This document shows positions 35,848 to 45,270 of a DNA stretch of 64,000 nucleotides, piece after piece (the stretch's first letter is position 1; every line of letters begins with the position of its first letter). The position numbers were made by a program, and so were the translations under genes. The DNA comes from Octadecabacter sp. B2R22 (GTDB lineage: Bacteria > Pseudomonadota > Alphaproteobacteria > Rhodobacterales > Rhodobacteraceae), in contig NZ_JAHKQJ010000007.1 in assembly GCF_018861045.1 (NCBI RefSeq), forward strand, positions 1,271,511 through 1,335,510, written 5' to 3'. The notes below the pieces were generated by a model. The model saw nothing but the letters and a program-made list of their open reading frames with translations, searched no databases and was not told where the DNA came from.

Positions 35848-38767
35848 GGGCCAGTCCCCCTTCTGGATCAAAGAACCCAGGGTGACAGACTTCGCATAGG
35901 GTCCGCACGTCGCGCAGGTGATCCACCAACATCACATGTTCACCGTATCGGTTCGGCCCATCTTTGATGAACGCAAGGCCAAGGTCGTGGCCAAGGGTCG
36001 GCGAAAAACATACCGACGTGACATAGCCCTGAGAGTTCAGACGCACAGCATCCGCCCCTTCGACGAAAAGATGCGCACCAGAGGTGAGTTTTCCATCCGC
36101 CTCGACAGGTTTTAGGCCAACAAGCTGTTCGCGCTGAGAATCAAGCAACCCTTCGCGGCGCGAGGCGGCGTTGCCGATACAGTCTTTCTTCTGGCTCACC
36201 ATCCGGTCAAACCCGATATCAAACGCAGTTGTGCGACCGTGGATTTCCGCGTGGGTGATGAACCCCTTTTCGATCCGCATAACGTTGAGCGCTTCCATTC
36301 CGTAAGCGCCGCCACCCATGGCTTCGGCTTGTGCAGTTAACTGCCCGAAAAGGGACGCGCCATAACGGGACGGGACGGCAATTTCATAAGCATGTTCCCC
36401 CGAAAACGAGATGCGGAACAACCGCCCCTGAACACCGCTGATCCCAACGGACCCGCACGCCATGAACGGCCAGCTGTCATTGTCGATTTCATCGTCCAAA
36501 ATCGTGTTCAACAAATCCCGTGATTTCAGGCCAGCAACAGCAAATTGCGCCCATTGTTCGGTCACGCTGGCAAATCGGACATCAAGATCAGGCCGCAGCG
36601 CTTGAGACACCCAATCAAGGTGGCGCATGACTTGGCCCGCTGCCGCGGTCGTCGTCGTCATCACATAGTGGTTTGGCCCCAAACGCGCCGTGGTGCCGTC
36701 ATCCATCACATGGCCGTCCTCGCGCAGCATCAACCCATATCGCACGCGGTTTTCCTTCAGCGTGGAAAACGTATTGCAGTAGACGAAATCTAAAAACGCA
36801 GCAGCGTCCGGCCCTTGAATGTCGATCTTGCCCAAGGTGCTAACATCACAAATCCCGACTGCGCCGCGCACCATCGCGACCTCGCGGTTGCAACTTTCAA
36901 GCCAAGTTTCCTCACCAGAACGCGGGAAATAACTGGGGCGATACCACAGTCCCGCCTCGATCATCGGCGCGCCTCGGCTGGTAGTGGCGTGGTGCGAAGT
37001 CATCAACCGTTCAGGTGCAAACCCGTGCCCTTGTGATCCAGCCCCCATAGCAGCAATTGCAACGGGCGAATACGGCGGGCGGAAGGTCGTCGTGCCCGTT
37101 TCAGGAATGCCCCGTCCAGTCGCATCCGCCAGCACCGCCAAAGCCGCAACGTTCGAATTTTTGCCCTGATCCGTCGCCATGCCCTGCGTGGTGTAGCGTT
37201 TCATGTGTTCCACGCTGCGGAAATTTTCCAACGCCGCAAGCCGGATGTCTTTGACGGTCACGTCATTCTGAAAATCCAGCCACTTGCGGCCTTTCCCTTC
37301 GACTTGCCACAGCGGTTCGATCCTGTACGGCGTGTCATCGGCGCTTGGCGTTTCTACATCAGTAGAATTCACCCCAAGATCGGCCAAGATGCCTTGCGCA
37401 GTATCGATCCCATCTTGAAGACAGCCGAGCGTGGAAAAGACACCATTCGCCGCCCCCGCAACGGACATATTCGGCACGGACCCTTCGGTGGGAACAAAGC
37501 TAAGGATGTCATCAGACCAAGTGGGGCGCCCGTTCATGTGGCATGTCAAATGCACAGCCGGGTTCCAACCGCCCGACATCGCAAGGCAATCTGTCGCGAT
37601 TTCTTCGGTGCCGCCCGCGTGCTGAACCGTGATCGATGTCAGCCCATGCCGCCCCTTCGTGGCGATCACTTGCCCGCCTTTGAGCAAAGGGTAATCGCCC
37701 AGTGCATGTGCGCTGTCACGGCTGTCGATCACACCAGCCACCGTCACTCCAGCGTCGATGAAATCCAGCGCCGTGCGGTGGGCGTCGTCATTGTTGGCAA
37801 ACACTGTGACCGCCTGCCCCGGCGCCACGCCCCATCGGTTCAAATAGCTGCGCACCGCGCCCGCTGTCATGATACCGGGGCGATCATTGTTCGGGAACGC
37901 AATGGGACGTTCCAATGCACCAGCACACAGGATCGAACGTTTTGCCACGATCCGCCAAAAACACTCGCGCGGGCCTGTCCGGTCGGCACGGTGATGCCCG
38001 ACCCGTTCGAGCGCGCTGTAGGTCCCCTGATCATAGGCCCCTGTGACGGTCGTGCGCGGCATGAGGCGCACGTTTTCCATGGCGTTCAACGCGGCAATCT
38101 GTTCCGCCGCCCAATCAGCCCCTGCCTGCCCATCCACGTCATAGGTTTCGGCCAACAAACGGCCACCCATGCGACTGTCCTCGTCCGCGAGGATAACATC
38201 CAGCCCAGCGCGTGCCGCCGTCAAAGCCGCCATAATCCCAGCAGGCCCCGCGCCAATCACCAGCACATCACAATGCGCAAAGGCCTTTTCGTAGGTGTCC
38301 TCGTTGGTTTCACCCGACAAAGCGCCAAGCCCAGCGGCGCGCCGAATGATGGGTTCATAGACCTTTTCCCAGAACGCTTTGGGCCACATAAATGTTTTGT
38401 AATAGAACCCAGCACTCAAAAACGGGGACATCAGGTCGTTCACCGCCATGACGTCGTTTTTCAATGACGGCCAAGCATTTTGTGATCGCGCCTCTAGCCC
38501 GTCATATAGTTCCTGTGTGGTGGCGCGGATGTTAGGGTCTTGCCCAGCGCCCTTCCCGATGGTCACCAGAGCGTTTGGCTCTTCTGATCCGGCCGACAGT
38601 ACCCCACGCGGGCGATGATATTTGAACGAGCGGCCCACCAAACGCTGCCCATTGGCGAGCAATGCCGCCGCCAAGGTATCGCCTTCACGCCCCTGATATT
38701 CTTGCCCGTCAAACGTGAACGTCAACGGTGCGCCGTTCGCATTTAGACCTTTGCCCTGAACCCTCAT
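35840..38767 (-). CDS. soxA: Sarcosine oxidase alpha subunit
   Basis: 975 residues from the ATG at 38765–38767 (MRVQGKGLNANGAPLTFTFDG); the frame up to 38839 overlaps soxD and is not the start. It has an N-terminal ferredoxin-like NADH-binding cap (SFKYHRPRGVLSAGSEEPNALV), the NAD+ site VLVIGAGPAGIMAALTAARAGLDV, and a C-terminal aminomethyltransferase (GcvT-like) half with PSYFPRSGEETWLES and CDVSTLGKIDIQGPDAAAFLDFV. It overlaps soxD by 4 bp and soxG by 8 bp. Confidence 0.96.
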   Translation of the reverse strand: MRVQGKGLNANGAPLTFTFDGQEYQGREGDTLAAALLANGQRLVGRSFKYHRPRGVLSAGSEEPNALVTIGKGAGQDPNIRATTQELYDGLEARSQNAWPSLKNDVMAVNDLMSPFLSAGFYYKTFMWPKAFWEKVYEPIIRRAAGLGALSGETNEDTYEKAFAHCDVLVIGAGPAGIMAALTAARAGLDVILADEDSRMGGRLLAETYDVDGQAGADWAAEQIAALNAMENVRLMPRTTVTGAYDQGTYSALERVGHHRADRTGPRECFWRIVAKRSILCAGALERPIAFPNNDRPGIMTAGAVRSYLNRWGVAPGQAVTVFANNDDAHRTALDFIDAGVTVAGVIDSRDSAHALGDYPLLKGGQVIATKGRHGLTSITVQHAGGTEEIATDCLAMSGGWNPAVHLTCHMNGRPTWSDDILSFVPTEGSVPNMSVAGAANGVFSTLGCLQDGIDTAQGILADLGVNSTDVETPSADDTPYRIEPLWQVEGKGRKWLDFQNDVTVKDIRLAALENFRSVEHMKRYTTQGMATDQGKNSNVAALAVLADATGRGIPETGTTTFRPPYSPVAIAAMGAGSQGHGFAPERLMTSHHATTSRGAPMIEAGLWYRPSYFPRSGEETWLESCNREVAMVRGAVGICDVSTLGKIDIQGPDAAAFLDFVYCNTFSTLKENRVRYGLMLREDGHVMDDGTTARLGPNHYVMTTTTAAAGQVMRHLDWVSQALRPDLDVRFASVTEQWAQFAVAGLKSRDLLNTILDDEIDNDSWPFMACGSVGISGVQGRLFRISFSGEHAYEIAVPSRYGASLFGQLTAQAEAMGGGAYGMEALNVMRIEKGFITHAEIHGRTTAFDIGFDRMVSQKKDCIGNAASRREGLLDSQREQLVGLKPVEADGKLTSGAHLFVEGADAVRLNSQGYVTSVCFSPTLGHDLGLAFIKDGPNRYGEHVMLVDHLRDVRTLCEVCHPGFFDPEGGLARG

Positions 38768-39027
38768 GGCTTTGCCTTTTGTGCCAGTTCTGCGCCATAA
38801 ACTTCGTGCGTGACCGTGTTGCGGTGCACCACGATCCACGCACCGCAGCCCGCTTCATGGTGCCAAAGATCACGGGTGTCCCCAGCTGGATTGTCACGAT
38901 TATGCAGGTAATCATCCCATGCAGCGTCGCCCGCTTCCCGCGCTGGGCGGTCCAAGGTCACAGCGGCCCCTTGGTAGTAAAACTCGCGACGGTCCCGTTC
39001 TCCGCACAAAGGACAAGGCAAACGCAT
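38764..39027 (-). CDS. soxD: Sarcosine oxidase delta subunit
   Basis: 87 residues from the ATG at 39025–39027, with GGAGG 5 nt upstream; the longer frame to 39225 runs over the lipoprotein gene. The zinc-binding CPLCGERDRREF motif at the N-terminus and the later WHHEAGCGAWIVVHRNTVTHEV are diagnostic. Binds Zn and stabilises the alphabetagammadelta complex. A diverged partial copy of its first ~38 codons lies at 39478–39627. Confidence 0.95.
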   Translation of the reverse strand: MRLPCPLCGERDRREFYYQGAAVTLDRPAREAGDAAWDDYLHNRDNPAGDTRDLWHHEAGCGAWIVVHRNTVTHEVYGAELAQKAKP

Positions 39028-39028
39028 A

Positions 39029-39451
39029 TCAGCCTCCGCAACTTCGCAGGGTCGATGCACCAATGACGATGCCGTCACTGCCAACGGTGCGGACTTGGTA
39101 GGCGTTGCCGAACTGGAACACATCTGCATCGCCTGAGGCTTTGTTGCAAAACCCCGTAACAAAGCCCTGAGAGGCGACGTCATGCAGTGCGCGTTTCTGG
39201 ACAGTTTCCAAACCCGCCGCGCCAATTGGCAATTTCAGATCAAACACCACAAGTGCACCAGCGGCTTGAACATTGCCCAAGGTTACACCTCCGCCAAAAT
39301 CCTGCCCAATCGCCGGCGCCATGCCTTGCACCATCAATCCAGACATAAGGCATGCCTGTGGGTTTTGGCATGGCTCTGACTGCGGCACTGCGGTGCACGC
39401 CGCTAAAACGGTTAGACCTAGAACGGAAACGATACGACGAATGAAAACCAA
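39029..39451 (-). CDS. Lipoprotein inside the sarcosine oxidase operon, copy B
   Basis: 140 residues if translation starts at the TTG at 39449–39451, which has AAAAGGAG 8 nt upstream; a GTG at 39478 is the alternative. Lipobox LAAC (VSVLGLTVLAAC). The C-terminal part (FGNAYQVRTVGSDGIVIGASTLRSC) lines up with the end of the lipoprotein at 39637–40056 (GGRFRINMTDPSNTIIATTTISNC), so the two look like old paralogues. It ends 1 bp from the soxD start and supplies that gene's Shine-Dalgarno. The role in sarcosine metabolism, if any, is unknown. Confidence 0.72.
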   Translation of the reverse strand: MVFIRRIVSVLGLTVLAACTAVPQSEPCQNPQACLMSGLMVQGMAPAIGQDFGGGVTLGNVQAAGALVVFDLKLPIGAAGLETVQKRALHDVASQGFVTGFCNKASGDADVFQFGNAYQVRTVGSDGIVIGASTLRSCGG

Positions 39452-39477
39452 TTTAGATGCTCCTTTTAGAAATTTCA

Positions 39478-39627
39478 CTAATGAAGATTATGTTGTGAGC
39501 CAGTGCCCTCTTCGTCCCACGCGCCCGCCCCAGCATCACTCGCAGGACGATCCAAAGCAACAGCCGCGCCTTGGTCGAAAAATTCGCTGCGGTCCCGATC
39601 TCCGCATATGAGGCAAGGCAGGCGCAT
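39478..39627 (-). pseudogene. Chimeric soxD-head/soxB-tail remnant (duplication junction)
   Basis: A 49-codon open frame from ATG 39625–39627 to TAG 39478–39480. Residues 1–37 (MRLPCLICGDRDRSEFFDQG then AAVALDRPASDAGAGAW) match the SoxD N-terminus including CxxC; residues 38–49 (DEEGTGSQHNLH) are the exact C-terminus of SoxB. The frame is intact across the joint. It lacks the SoxD C-terminal His/Cys block and has no good ribosome-binding site, so it is scored as a remnant, although a peptide could still be made. It is flanked on both sides by paralogous lipoprotein genes, as expected for the novel joint of a tandem duplication. Confidence 0.85.
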
Positions 39628-39636
39628 GAGTTTTTC

Positions 39637-40056
39637 TTAGCAGTTGGAAATCGTTGTGGTTGCGATGATTGTATTGCTTGGGTCCGTCATATTGATCCGG
39701 AACCTGCCACCAGCATCAATGAACTCACGAGACAGCGCATCCTCACATTGGCCATCCCGGAGAACGCTGCGAAGGTAGCCCTGCAATTCACCGCGGCGGT
39801 ATTGGCGCAAGATGTCCGAAAGCCTCTTGTTTACAACGAGCACACCTGTGACAGTATTTCCAGAGCGGGACGTCGGTCCAAAGGTCACATCTGGAGAGAG
39901 CTGCTGCCCTTGGCGACTACTGAGCCTCGCAACGATCTCGTCACCAGATGCAATCATTGCAGGTGAAGGCTCAGTCGGAGTCGTTGTTGTTGACATTGTC
40001 GTTGTCTGGCACGCTGCAAGGCCGAGAATAAATAAGAAGGTAGTAACGAAACGCAT
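39637..40056 (-). CDS. Lipoprotein inside the sarcosine oxidase operon, copy A
   Basis: 139 residues. Signal with lipobox LAAC (MRFVTTFLFILGLAAC), then a Thr-rich linker (QTTTMSTTTTPTEPSP) and a compact domain ending in Cys (SNC). GGAGAG precedes the ATG by about 9 nt. It lies between soxB (34 bp away) and the chimeric remnant. It shares a C-terminal pattern with the lipoprotein at 39029–39451. Function unknown. Confidence 0.78.
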   Translation of the reverse strand: MRFVTTFLFILGLAACQTTTMSTTTTPTEPSPAMIASGDEIVARLSSRQGQQLSPDVTFGPTSRSGNTVTGVLVVNKRLSDILRQYRRGELQGYLRSVLRDGQCEDALSREFIDAGGRFRINMTDPSNTIIATTTISNC

Positions 40057-40090
40057 TTAGGTGTCTCTCCAATAGTGAATTTAAGTTGAG

Positions 40091-41356
40091 TTAGTGTAAG
40101 TTGTGTTGAGAGCCCGTGCCCTCTTCATCCAAAAGCCCGACGCCCGTACGGAACCGATCGAGGCGGAATTTGGCTGCGGGCTCATGATGGCGATCTTGGG
40201 CAATAAGATGAGCATACGAAAAACCTGACCCAGGCACGGCCTTGAACCCGCCGTAGCACCAACCGCAATTGAGATAGAGCCCTTCGATCCCTGACTTATC
40301 AATAATGGGCGATCCGTCAGCGGACATGTCCATTATGCCACCCCATGACCGCAGGACCTTTGCCTTGCCAATAGCGGGCATCAGCGTCATCGCAGCATCC
40401 ATCACATGTTCGGCCATGGGCAGATTGCCCCGCGCCGCATAGGAGGCATAAAAGTCCAGATCCCCGCCAAACACCAACCCGCCTTTGTCCGACTGGCTGA
40501 TGTAGAAGTGCCCCATGCCAAAGCTGACAACCGTATCAAGGATCGGCTTCAGCCCTTCGGACACAAACGCCTGCAAGATGTGGCTTTCAATTGGTAGGCG
40601 CAGGCCCGCCATCTGCGCGACCTCCCCCGAACGGCCAGCGACAACGATTGCAACTTTCTTGGCGCGGATCGCACCGCGCGTGGTCTGCACGCCTTTGACA
40701 ACACCGCCTTCGATATCAATGCCCGTCACTTCGCAATTCTGAATCAGATCGACGCCGCGCTGGTCTGCGCCGCGCGCATAGCCCCACGCAACGGCATCAT
40801 GGCGCGCCGTGCCGCCCCGTTTGTGCAAAAGGCCGCCGTAGACAGGAAACCGGACGTTATCGAAATCAATAAACGGAACATGCTCGCGCACGGCCTCACG
40901 GTCCAAAAGCTCTGCATCATCGCCTTGGTTGATCATCGCATTGCCGCGCCGCGCAAAGGCATCACGTTGGCCGTCAGAGTGAAACAGGTTCAGCACACCG
41001 CGTTGCGACATCATCGTGTTGTAGTTGAGATCTTGTTCCATCCCCTCCCAGAGCTTCAGGGAATGAGAGTAAAATTCGGAATTTCCAGGAAGCAGGTAGT
41101 TTGCCCGAACGATCGTTGTATTACGGCCCACATTGCCGCCGCCCAGATAGCCCTTTTCGAGTACCGCAACATTGGTGATGCCGTGTTCTTTTGCCAAATA
41201 GTAAGCTGTCGACAATCCATGGCCGCCGCCACCGATGACAATCACATCGTATTCAGGCTTAGGGTCTGGGTTGCGCCAAACAGGTTTCCACCCTTTGTGC
41301 CCCATCAGCCCTTCTTTGATGACCTTTAGTCCGGAATAGCCGCTGAACAATCCCAT
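40091..41356 (-). CDS. soxB: Sarcosine oxidase beta subunit
   Basis: 421 residues from the ATG at 41354–41356 (MGLFSGYSGLKVIKEGL), with AAGGGGATG upstream; the frame to 41455 is too long for the family. DAO-type FAD site YDVIVIGGGGHGLSTAYYLAKEHG, the FMN-attachment region HGI…GRNTTIVRANYLLP, and C-terminal GLYLNCGWCYGGFKAVPGSG. It is the catalytic flavoprotein subunit. First gene of the operon; its last 12 residues are repeated in the chimeric remnant downstream. Confidence 0.96.
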   Translation of the reverse strand: MGLFSGYSGLKVIKEGLMGHKGWKPVWRNPDPKPEYDVIVIGGGGHGLSTAYYLAKEHGITNVAVLEKGYLGGGNVGRNTTIVRANYLLPGNSEFYSHSLKLWEGMEQDLNYNTMMSQRGVLNLFHSDGQRDAFARRGNAMINQGDDAELLDREAVREHVPFIDFDNVRFPVYGGLLHKRGGTARHDAVAWGYARGADQRGVDLIQNCEVTGIDIEGGVVKGVQTTRGAIRAKKVAIVVAGRSGEVAQMAGLRLPIESHILQAFVSEGLKPILDTVVSFGMGHFYISQSDKGGLVFGGDLDFYASYAARGNLPMAEHVMDAAMTLMPAIGKAKVLRSWGGIMDMSADGSPIIDKSGIEGLYLNCGWCYGGFKAVPGSGFSYAHLIAQDRHHEPAAKFRLDRFRTGVGLLDEEGTGSQHNLH

Positions 41357-41495
41357 AACATCCCCTTGCTTGCTCCAAACCCTAGCCAAGCCAGCGGCAA
41401 CCGCAATGCCGCATTTCGACAAAAGCGGTTCTGACCGCGACCTGCCCAGCGCCAAGTGGTAAAGTCAAAACTCCAAGGGCACAGCAACACCCCTC

Positions 41496-41525
41496 GAAAA
41501 AAGGGCAGACGCATGCGCCTGCCCT
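41496..41525 (-). terminator. Rho-independent terminator of the glutamate dehydrogenase gene
   Basis: Stem AGGGCAG (41502–41508) with CTGCCCT (41519–41525), followed on the minus strand by a run of six T. It lies 24 bp past the stop of the dehydrogenase gene. Confidence 0.8.
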
Positions 41526-41548
41526 CGTTTTTGACGTCAAAGGGGGTG

Positions 41549-42991
41549 CTAAAGACCTTTTGCGCGATAGCTTTTGGCGACGCGGTCAATCGACACCAGA
41601 TAGGCTGCCGTGCGTAGATCATGCACATCATCGCGGGCATGCCAAACCTCACGCATGGCTTGGTAGGCCGTGCGCATCGTGTCATCCAGCCCAGAACGCA
41701 CGAGTTCCAACTCGTCCGCGCCACGCAGATACTTGCCCTTAAAGTCCGGCGTCATCGACCATTGATCGCCCAGATGCTTGCTGAGGCGTTCAAGCTCTCC
41801 CACGATCAATTCGTGGCGGCTTTCTTCTTGGCGACGCTGCATGCGACCAAACCGGATGTGACTGAGGTTTTTGACCCATTCAAAATAGGACACCGTCACA
41901 CCGCCCGCGTTGGCATACATATCCGGAATGATAACCGTGCCCTTGTCTCGCAGGATATCATCGGCGCCCGCCGTAACCGGCCCGTTCGCGGCTTCAATGA
42001 TCAGCGGCGCTTTGATATTGGCGGCATTGGTCAGGTTGATGACCCCTTCGAGAGCAGCTGGGATCAGAATGTCGCAATCCTGCTCCAGAACCGACGCGCC
42101 GTCTTCAACATATGTCGCATCAGGGTAGCCCTTTACGCCACCGTGTTTGACGATCCATGCATGGACAGCTTCGACGTCGATCCCATTGGGATCAGACAGG
42201 GCACCATCGCGTTCAATAATCCCCGTGATCAGGCTGCCGTCTTCTGAGCGCAGGAACGACGCGGCATGATAGCCCACGTTGCCCAACCCCTGAACGACAA
42301 CACGTTTACCGTCCAGCTTGCCCGAAAGGCCCGCCTTCTTGATGTCTTCCGGGTGGCGGAAGAATTCTTGAAGCGCATATTGCACGCCCCTCCCCGTTGC
42401 CTCGACGCGGCCCTGAATACCGCCGGCATTGGTCGGTTTACCTGTGACACAGGCCGCCGCATTGATGTCCGTCGTGTTCATGCGGCGATACTGATCCGCG
42501 ATCCAAGCCATTTCACGTTCGCCCGTGCCCATATCCGGCGCAGGCACGTTTTGGGATGGGTGAATCAGATCGCGCTTGGCGAGCTCATAAGCGAAGCGGC
42601 GTGTAATCCGCTCCATCTCGTCCTCATTCCATTCGCGCGGGTCAATGCACAAGCCACCTTTGGATCCGCCAAAGGGCGTTTCGACCAATGCGCATTTGTA
42701 AGTCATCAAGGCGGCCAATGCCTCAACCTCGTTTTGGTTCACGCCCGTGGAAAAGCGAATGCCGCCTTTCACAGGTTCCATATGTTCGGAGTGCACGGAA
42801 CGATAACCGGTAAACGTTTCAATCTTACCGCGCAGACGTACCCCGAAACGGACCGTGTAGGTCGCATTACAGACGCGGATTTTTTCTTCGAGCCCTAACG
42901 GCAAGTCCATAAGCGCGACTGCGCGGTTAAACATAATATCAACGCTTTCGCGAAAAGAGGGTTCTTTCACGTGTTCAGTTTGGGTGCTCAC
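41549..42991 (-). CDS. gdhA: Glutamate dehydrogenase (Glu/Leu/Phe/Val family)
   Basis: 480 residues from the GTG at 42989–42991, which has AAAGGA 6 nt upstream; an ATG at 43006 is possible but then the ribosome-binding site would lie in the coding region. Catalytic-Lys region VETPFGGSKGGLCIDPREWN, DMGTGEREMAWIADQY, and the NAD(P) site VVVQGLGNVGYHAASFL. Interconverts glutamate and 2-oxoglutarate plus ammonia. Single gene with its own terminator, flanked by a 380-bp divergent gap. Confidence 0.94.
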   Translation of the reverse strand: MSTQTEHVKEPSFRESVDIMFNRAVALMDLPLGLEEKIRVCNATYTVRFGVRLRGKIETFTGYRSVHSEHMEPVKGGIRFSTGVNQNEVEALAALMTYKCALVETPFGGSKGGLCIDPREWNEDEMERITRRFAYELAKRDLIHPSQNVPAPDMGTGEREMAWIADQYRRMNTTDINAAACVTGKPTNAGGIQGRVEATGRGVQYALQEFFRHPEDIKKAGLSGKLDGKRVVVQGLGNVGYHAASFLRSEDGSLITGIIERDGALSDPNGIDVEAVHAWIVKHGGVKGYPDATYVEDGASVLEQDCDILIPAALEGVINLTNAANIKAPLIIEAANGPVTAGADDILRDKGTVIIPDMYANAGGVTVSYFEWVKNLSHIRFGRMQRRQEESRHELIVGELERLSKHLGDQWSMTPDFKGKYLRGADELELVRSGLDDTMRTAYQAMREVWHARDDVHDLRTAAYLVSIDRVAKSYRAKGL

Positions 42992-43372
42992 GAGGGGTCC
43001 TTTCATGACTTATACACCGACCGCCTAAGCGGAAAATCCTGATGCCAGGTTAACCAACCTTGAGCGGTGAAATCAGCTTAACCACGATTCGCTTAAAAAT
43101 TGGGCAATTTAATTTGGCGGTAAGAAATTTTCTGCCTGCCTCGTCAATCCAGAAGGCGGACGGTCCCAAACCGCCCCCCCACGGGCCATCCAATCGTCTT
43201 CGAACTGACGACAATCCGAGAAAAAGGGTTGAACCGTCCCAGAAATGGCGACGTGTTAACCAGTTGTCGCCGCAATTCGCCCTAATTCTGCCATTTGCCA
43301 ATGTTCTAAGGACTTCAACCAGTAGGACGAGTCCGATTCCGCATTTCGCGTCGGGGCTTTGAGGATAATGAG
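42992..43372. other. Divergent intergenic region between gdhA and the TadG-like gene
   Basis: About 380 bp with no supported gene; short frames on both strands here have no family features and no ribosome-binding site. It must hold the promoters of both flanking genes. A GAGGATAATGAG ribosome-binding region lies at its right end. No strong hairpin or repeat was seen. Confidence 0.6.
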
Positions 43373-45259
43373 ATGAAACATATGTTAAACCCAATCAAAA
43401 CGACCCAAAACGCCGTGTCACGGCATCTTGGACGTTTCCGCAAAGACGACGAAGGCGCGATGATCATCTTCTCGCTGATTTTGTTTGTGTTGATTTTGAC
43501 ATTTGGCGGCATGGCCGTTGACTTGATGCGCTTCGAGACAACGCGTGCAAAACTGCAAGCCACATTGGACCGCGCGACACTTGCTGCTGCGGACCTCGAT
43601 CAGACGGAAGCACCCGCCGATATTGTTATCGACTATTTCACCAAGGCTGGAATGATCGACTTCTTGGACGGCGACCCGATCGTCGAAGAGGGCATCAACT
43701 ACCGTGTTGTAACAGCCAACGCCAAAGTTGACATGCCACTGTTTTTCTTTGACCTACCCAACGTCTTTTTGACCCCGTTTAACGCCGGCCTGTCGACTTT
43801 CACCGTTGTGGGTGCCTCCACTGCCGAAGAACGTGTGACCGACGTCGAAGTGTCCCTTATTTTGGACGTCTCCGGCTCAATGTCGCGCAACGAACGTATC
43901 GAGAACCTGCGCCCAGCGGCACGTACATTTGTGTCGACCGTATTGGCAAACAACACCAATGCGCCAAACGGGCTGATCACAATATCCATCGTTCCATACT
44001 CTGCGGTTGTGAACCCTGGGCAGGATATCATTAACACCGGTAATCTGCTTATCGATCGCACTCATCACTATTCAACGTGCCCATTGTTCGAAAATGACGC
44101 GCTCTTTGAAACAACTGAGCTTGATCTGGATTTCGCTTACCCGCACGTGGCGCACTTTGACCCTGATTGGTATTCTTCCGACGCTGAGCCGATTGGGAAT
44201 CCATGGTGCCACGACCACGAGAATGATATGAACGCCATCGTTCCGCTGTCGACAGACGAAGACCTGTTGCATGACGCGATTGATGCCCTTGAACCATATG
44301 GCAACACGGCCATTGATATGGGCATGAAGTGGGGCGTCGCCCTGCTTGACCCAAGCACACAGGCCATCGTGACTGCACTGGCGGCTGACAGCGATTCAAG
44401 TGTTCCAGCCATCGCGGACGGTCGCCCTCAAGCCCACGACCAGGGCGACATCGCAAAAGTCATCGTTCTGATGACCGACGGCTCGAACACGCAGCAGTAC
44501 GACCTGTATGATCGCTTCAAGAACAACATGTCTTATATCTGGTTTGACCTCGACAACTACCAGACAGATTACGAAGACATGAATCTTGAGGACGTCCACC
44601 GCAGCTACATTTCTGTCCAGTACGATGGACTTAGAACGCCATATTACTATGAGGACGACCGTTTCTACGTCGGCACGAACTCCAACTCGACACGTTTTAG
44701 AACCTATCCGCAGGGTTTCTCGTCTAACGCCGAATACGTTGCCGCGCGGGAAGCTGGATCTATCCTCACGACCGTCGAAGGCATGGGGAACCGCTATACA
44801 AACAACGTCCACCAAGCGTCTTGGCAGGAGCTGTTTGCGACGTGGGAATACAACCGCGTAAACAACGACCTGCTGTCTCGTGCGAAAAGCCATGGCGCTA
44901 TTCCGAACAGTGCAGGTACGGCCTGGGCACGCGACGAATACGGTAACTACCTATACGATGCATACGGTGACCCTATTGTGATTTACTATGCCGACTACAA
45001 CGACGCAGATTCCTCAATCGACTACGATATCGTAGATAGCGGCGAGGCAGATGATCGCCTGTCCGACATCTGTGAGGCAGCACGCGATCAAGGCATCATT
45101 ATCTATACAGTTGCGTTTGAAGCGCCATACGGCGGCCAGACAGCGCTTTCGGATTGTGCCAGCTCTCCGAGCCACTACTTCGATGTGGACGGCGCAGACA
45201 TCACCGATGCGTTCTCCTCTATCGCGTCTGACATTCGCGCTCTCAAATTGACCCAGTAA
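43373..45259 (+). CDS. TadG-like pilus assembly protein with von Willebrand A domain
   Basis: 628 residues. One TM segment near the N-terminus (MIIFSLILFVLILTFGGMAV, residues 30–49) following RFRKDDEGA, as in TadE/TadG prepilin-like proteins. A VWA domain follows, with an intact MIDAS start DVSGSM at residues 165–170, the Thr/Asp region (VIVLMTDGSNTQ) and the end IIIYTVAFEAPYGGQ. A long Tyr/Asp/Asn-rich insertion occupies about residues 385–550. It probably binds divalent metal and a partner protein at the envelope. First of three genes on one strand (8–11 bp gaps). Confidence 0.85.
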   Translation: MKHMLNPIKTTQNAVSRHLGRFRKDDEGAMIIFSLILFVLILTFGGMAVDLMRFETTRAKLQATLDRATLAAADLDQTEAPADIVIDYFTKAGMIDFLDGDPIVEEGINYRVVTANAKVDMPLFFFDLPNVFLTPFNAGLSTFTVVGASTAEERVTDVEVSLILDVSGSMSRNERIENLRPAARTFVSTVLANNTNAPNGLITISIVPYSAVVNPGQDIINTGNLLIDRTHHYSTCPLFENDALFETTELDLDFAYPHVAHFDPDWYSSDAEPIGNPWCHDHENDMNAIVPLSTDEDLLHDAIDALEPYGNTAIDMGMKWGVALLDPSTQAIVTALAADSDSSVPAIADGRPQAHDQGDIAKVIVLMTDGSNTQQYDLYDRFKNNMSYIWFDLDNYQTDYEDMNLEDVHRSYISVQYDGLRTPYYYEDDRFYVGTNSNSTRFRTYPQGFSSNAEYVAAREAGSILTTVEGMGNRYTNNVHQASWQELFATWEYNRVNNDLLSRAKSHGAIPNSAGTAWARDEYGNYLYDAYGDPIVIYYADYNDADSSIDYDIVDSGEADDRLSDICEAARDQGIIIYTVAFEAPYGGQTALSDCASSPSHYFDVDGADITDAFSSIASDIRALKLTQ

Positions 45260-45270
45260 GGACCACTGTG

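Noticed and set aside
37205-38467. 420-aa plus-strand frame opposite soxA
   Set aside because: Antisense shadow of a conserved subunit.
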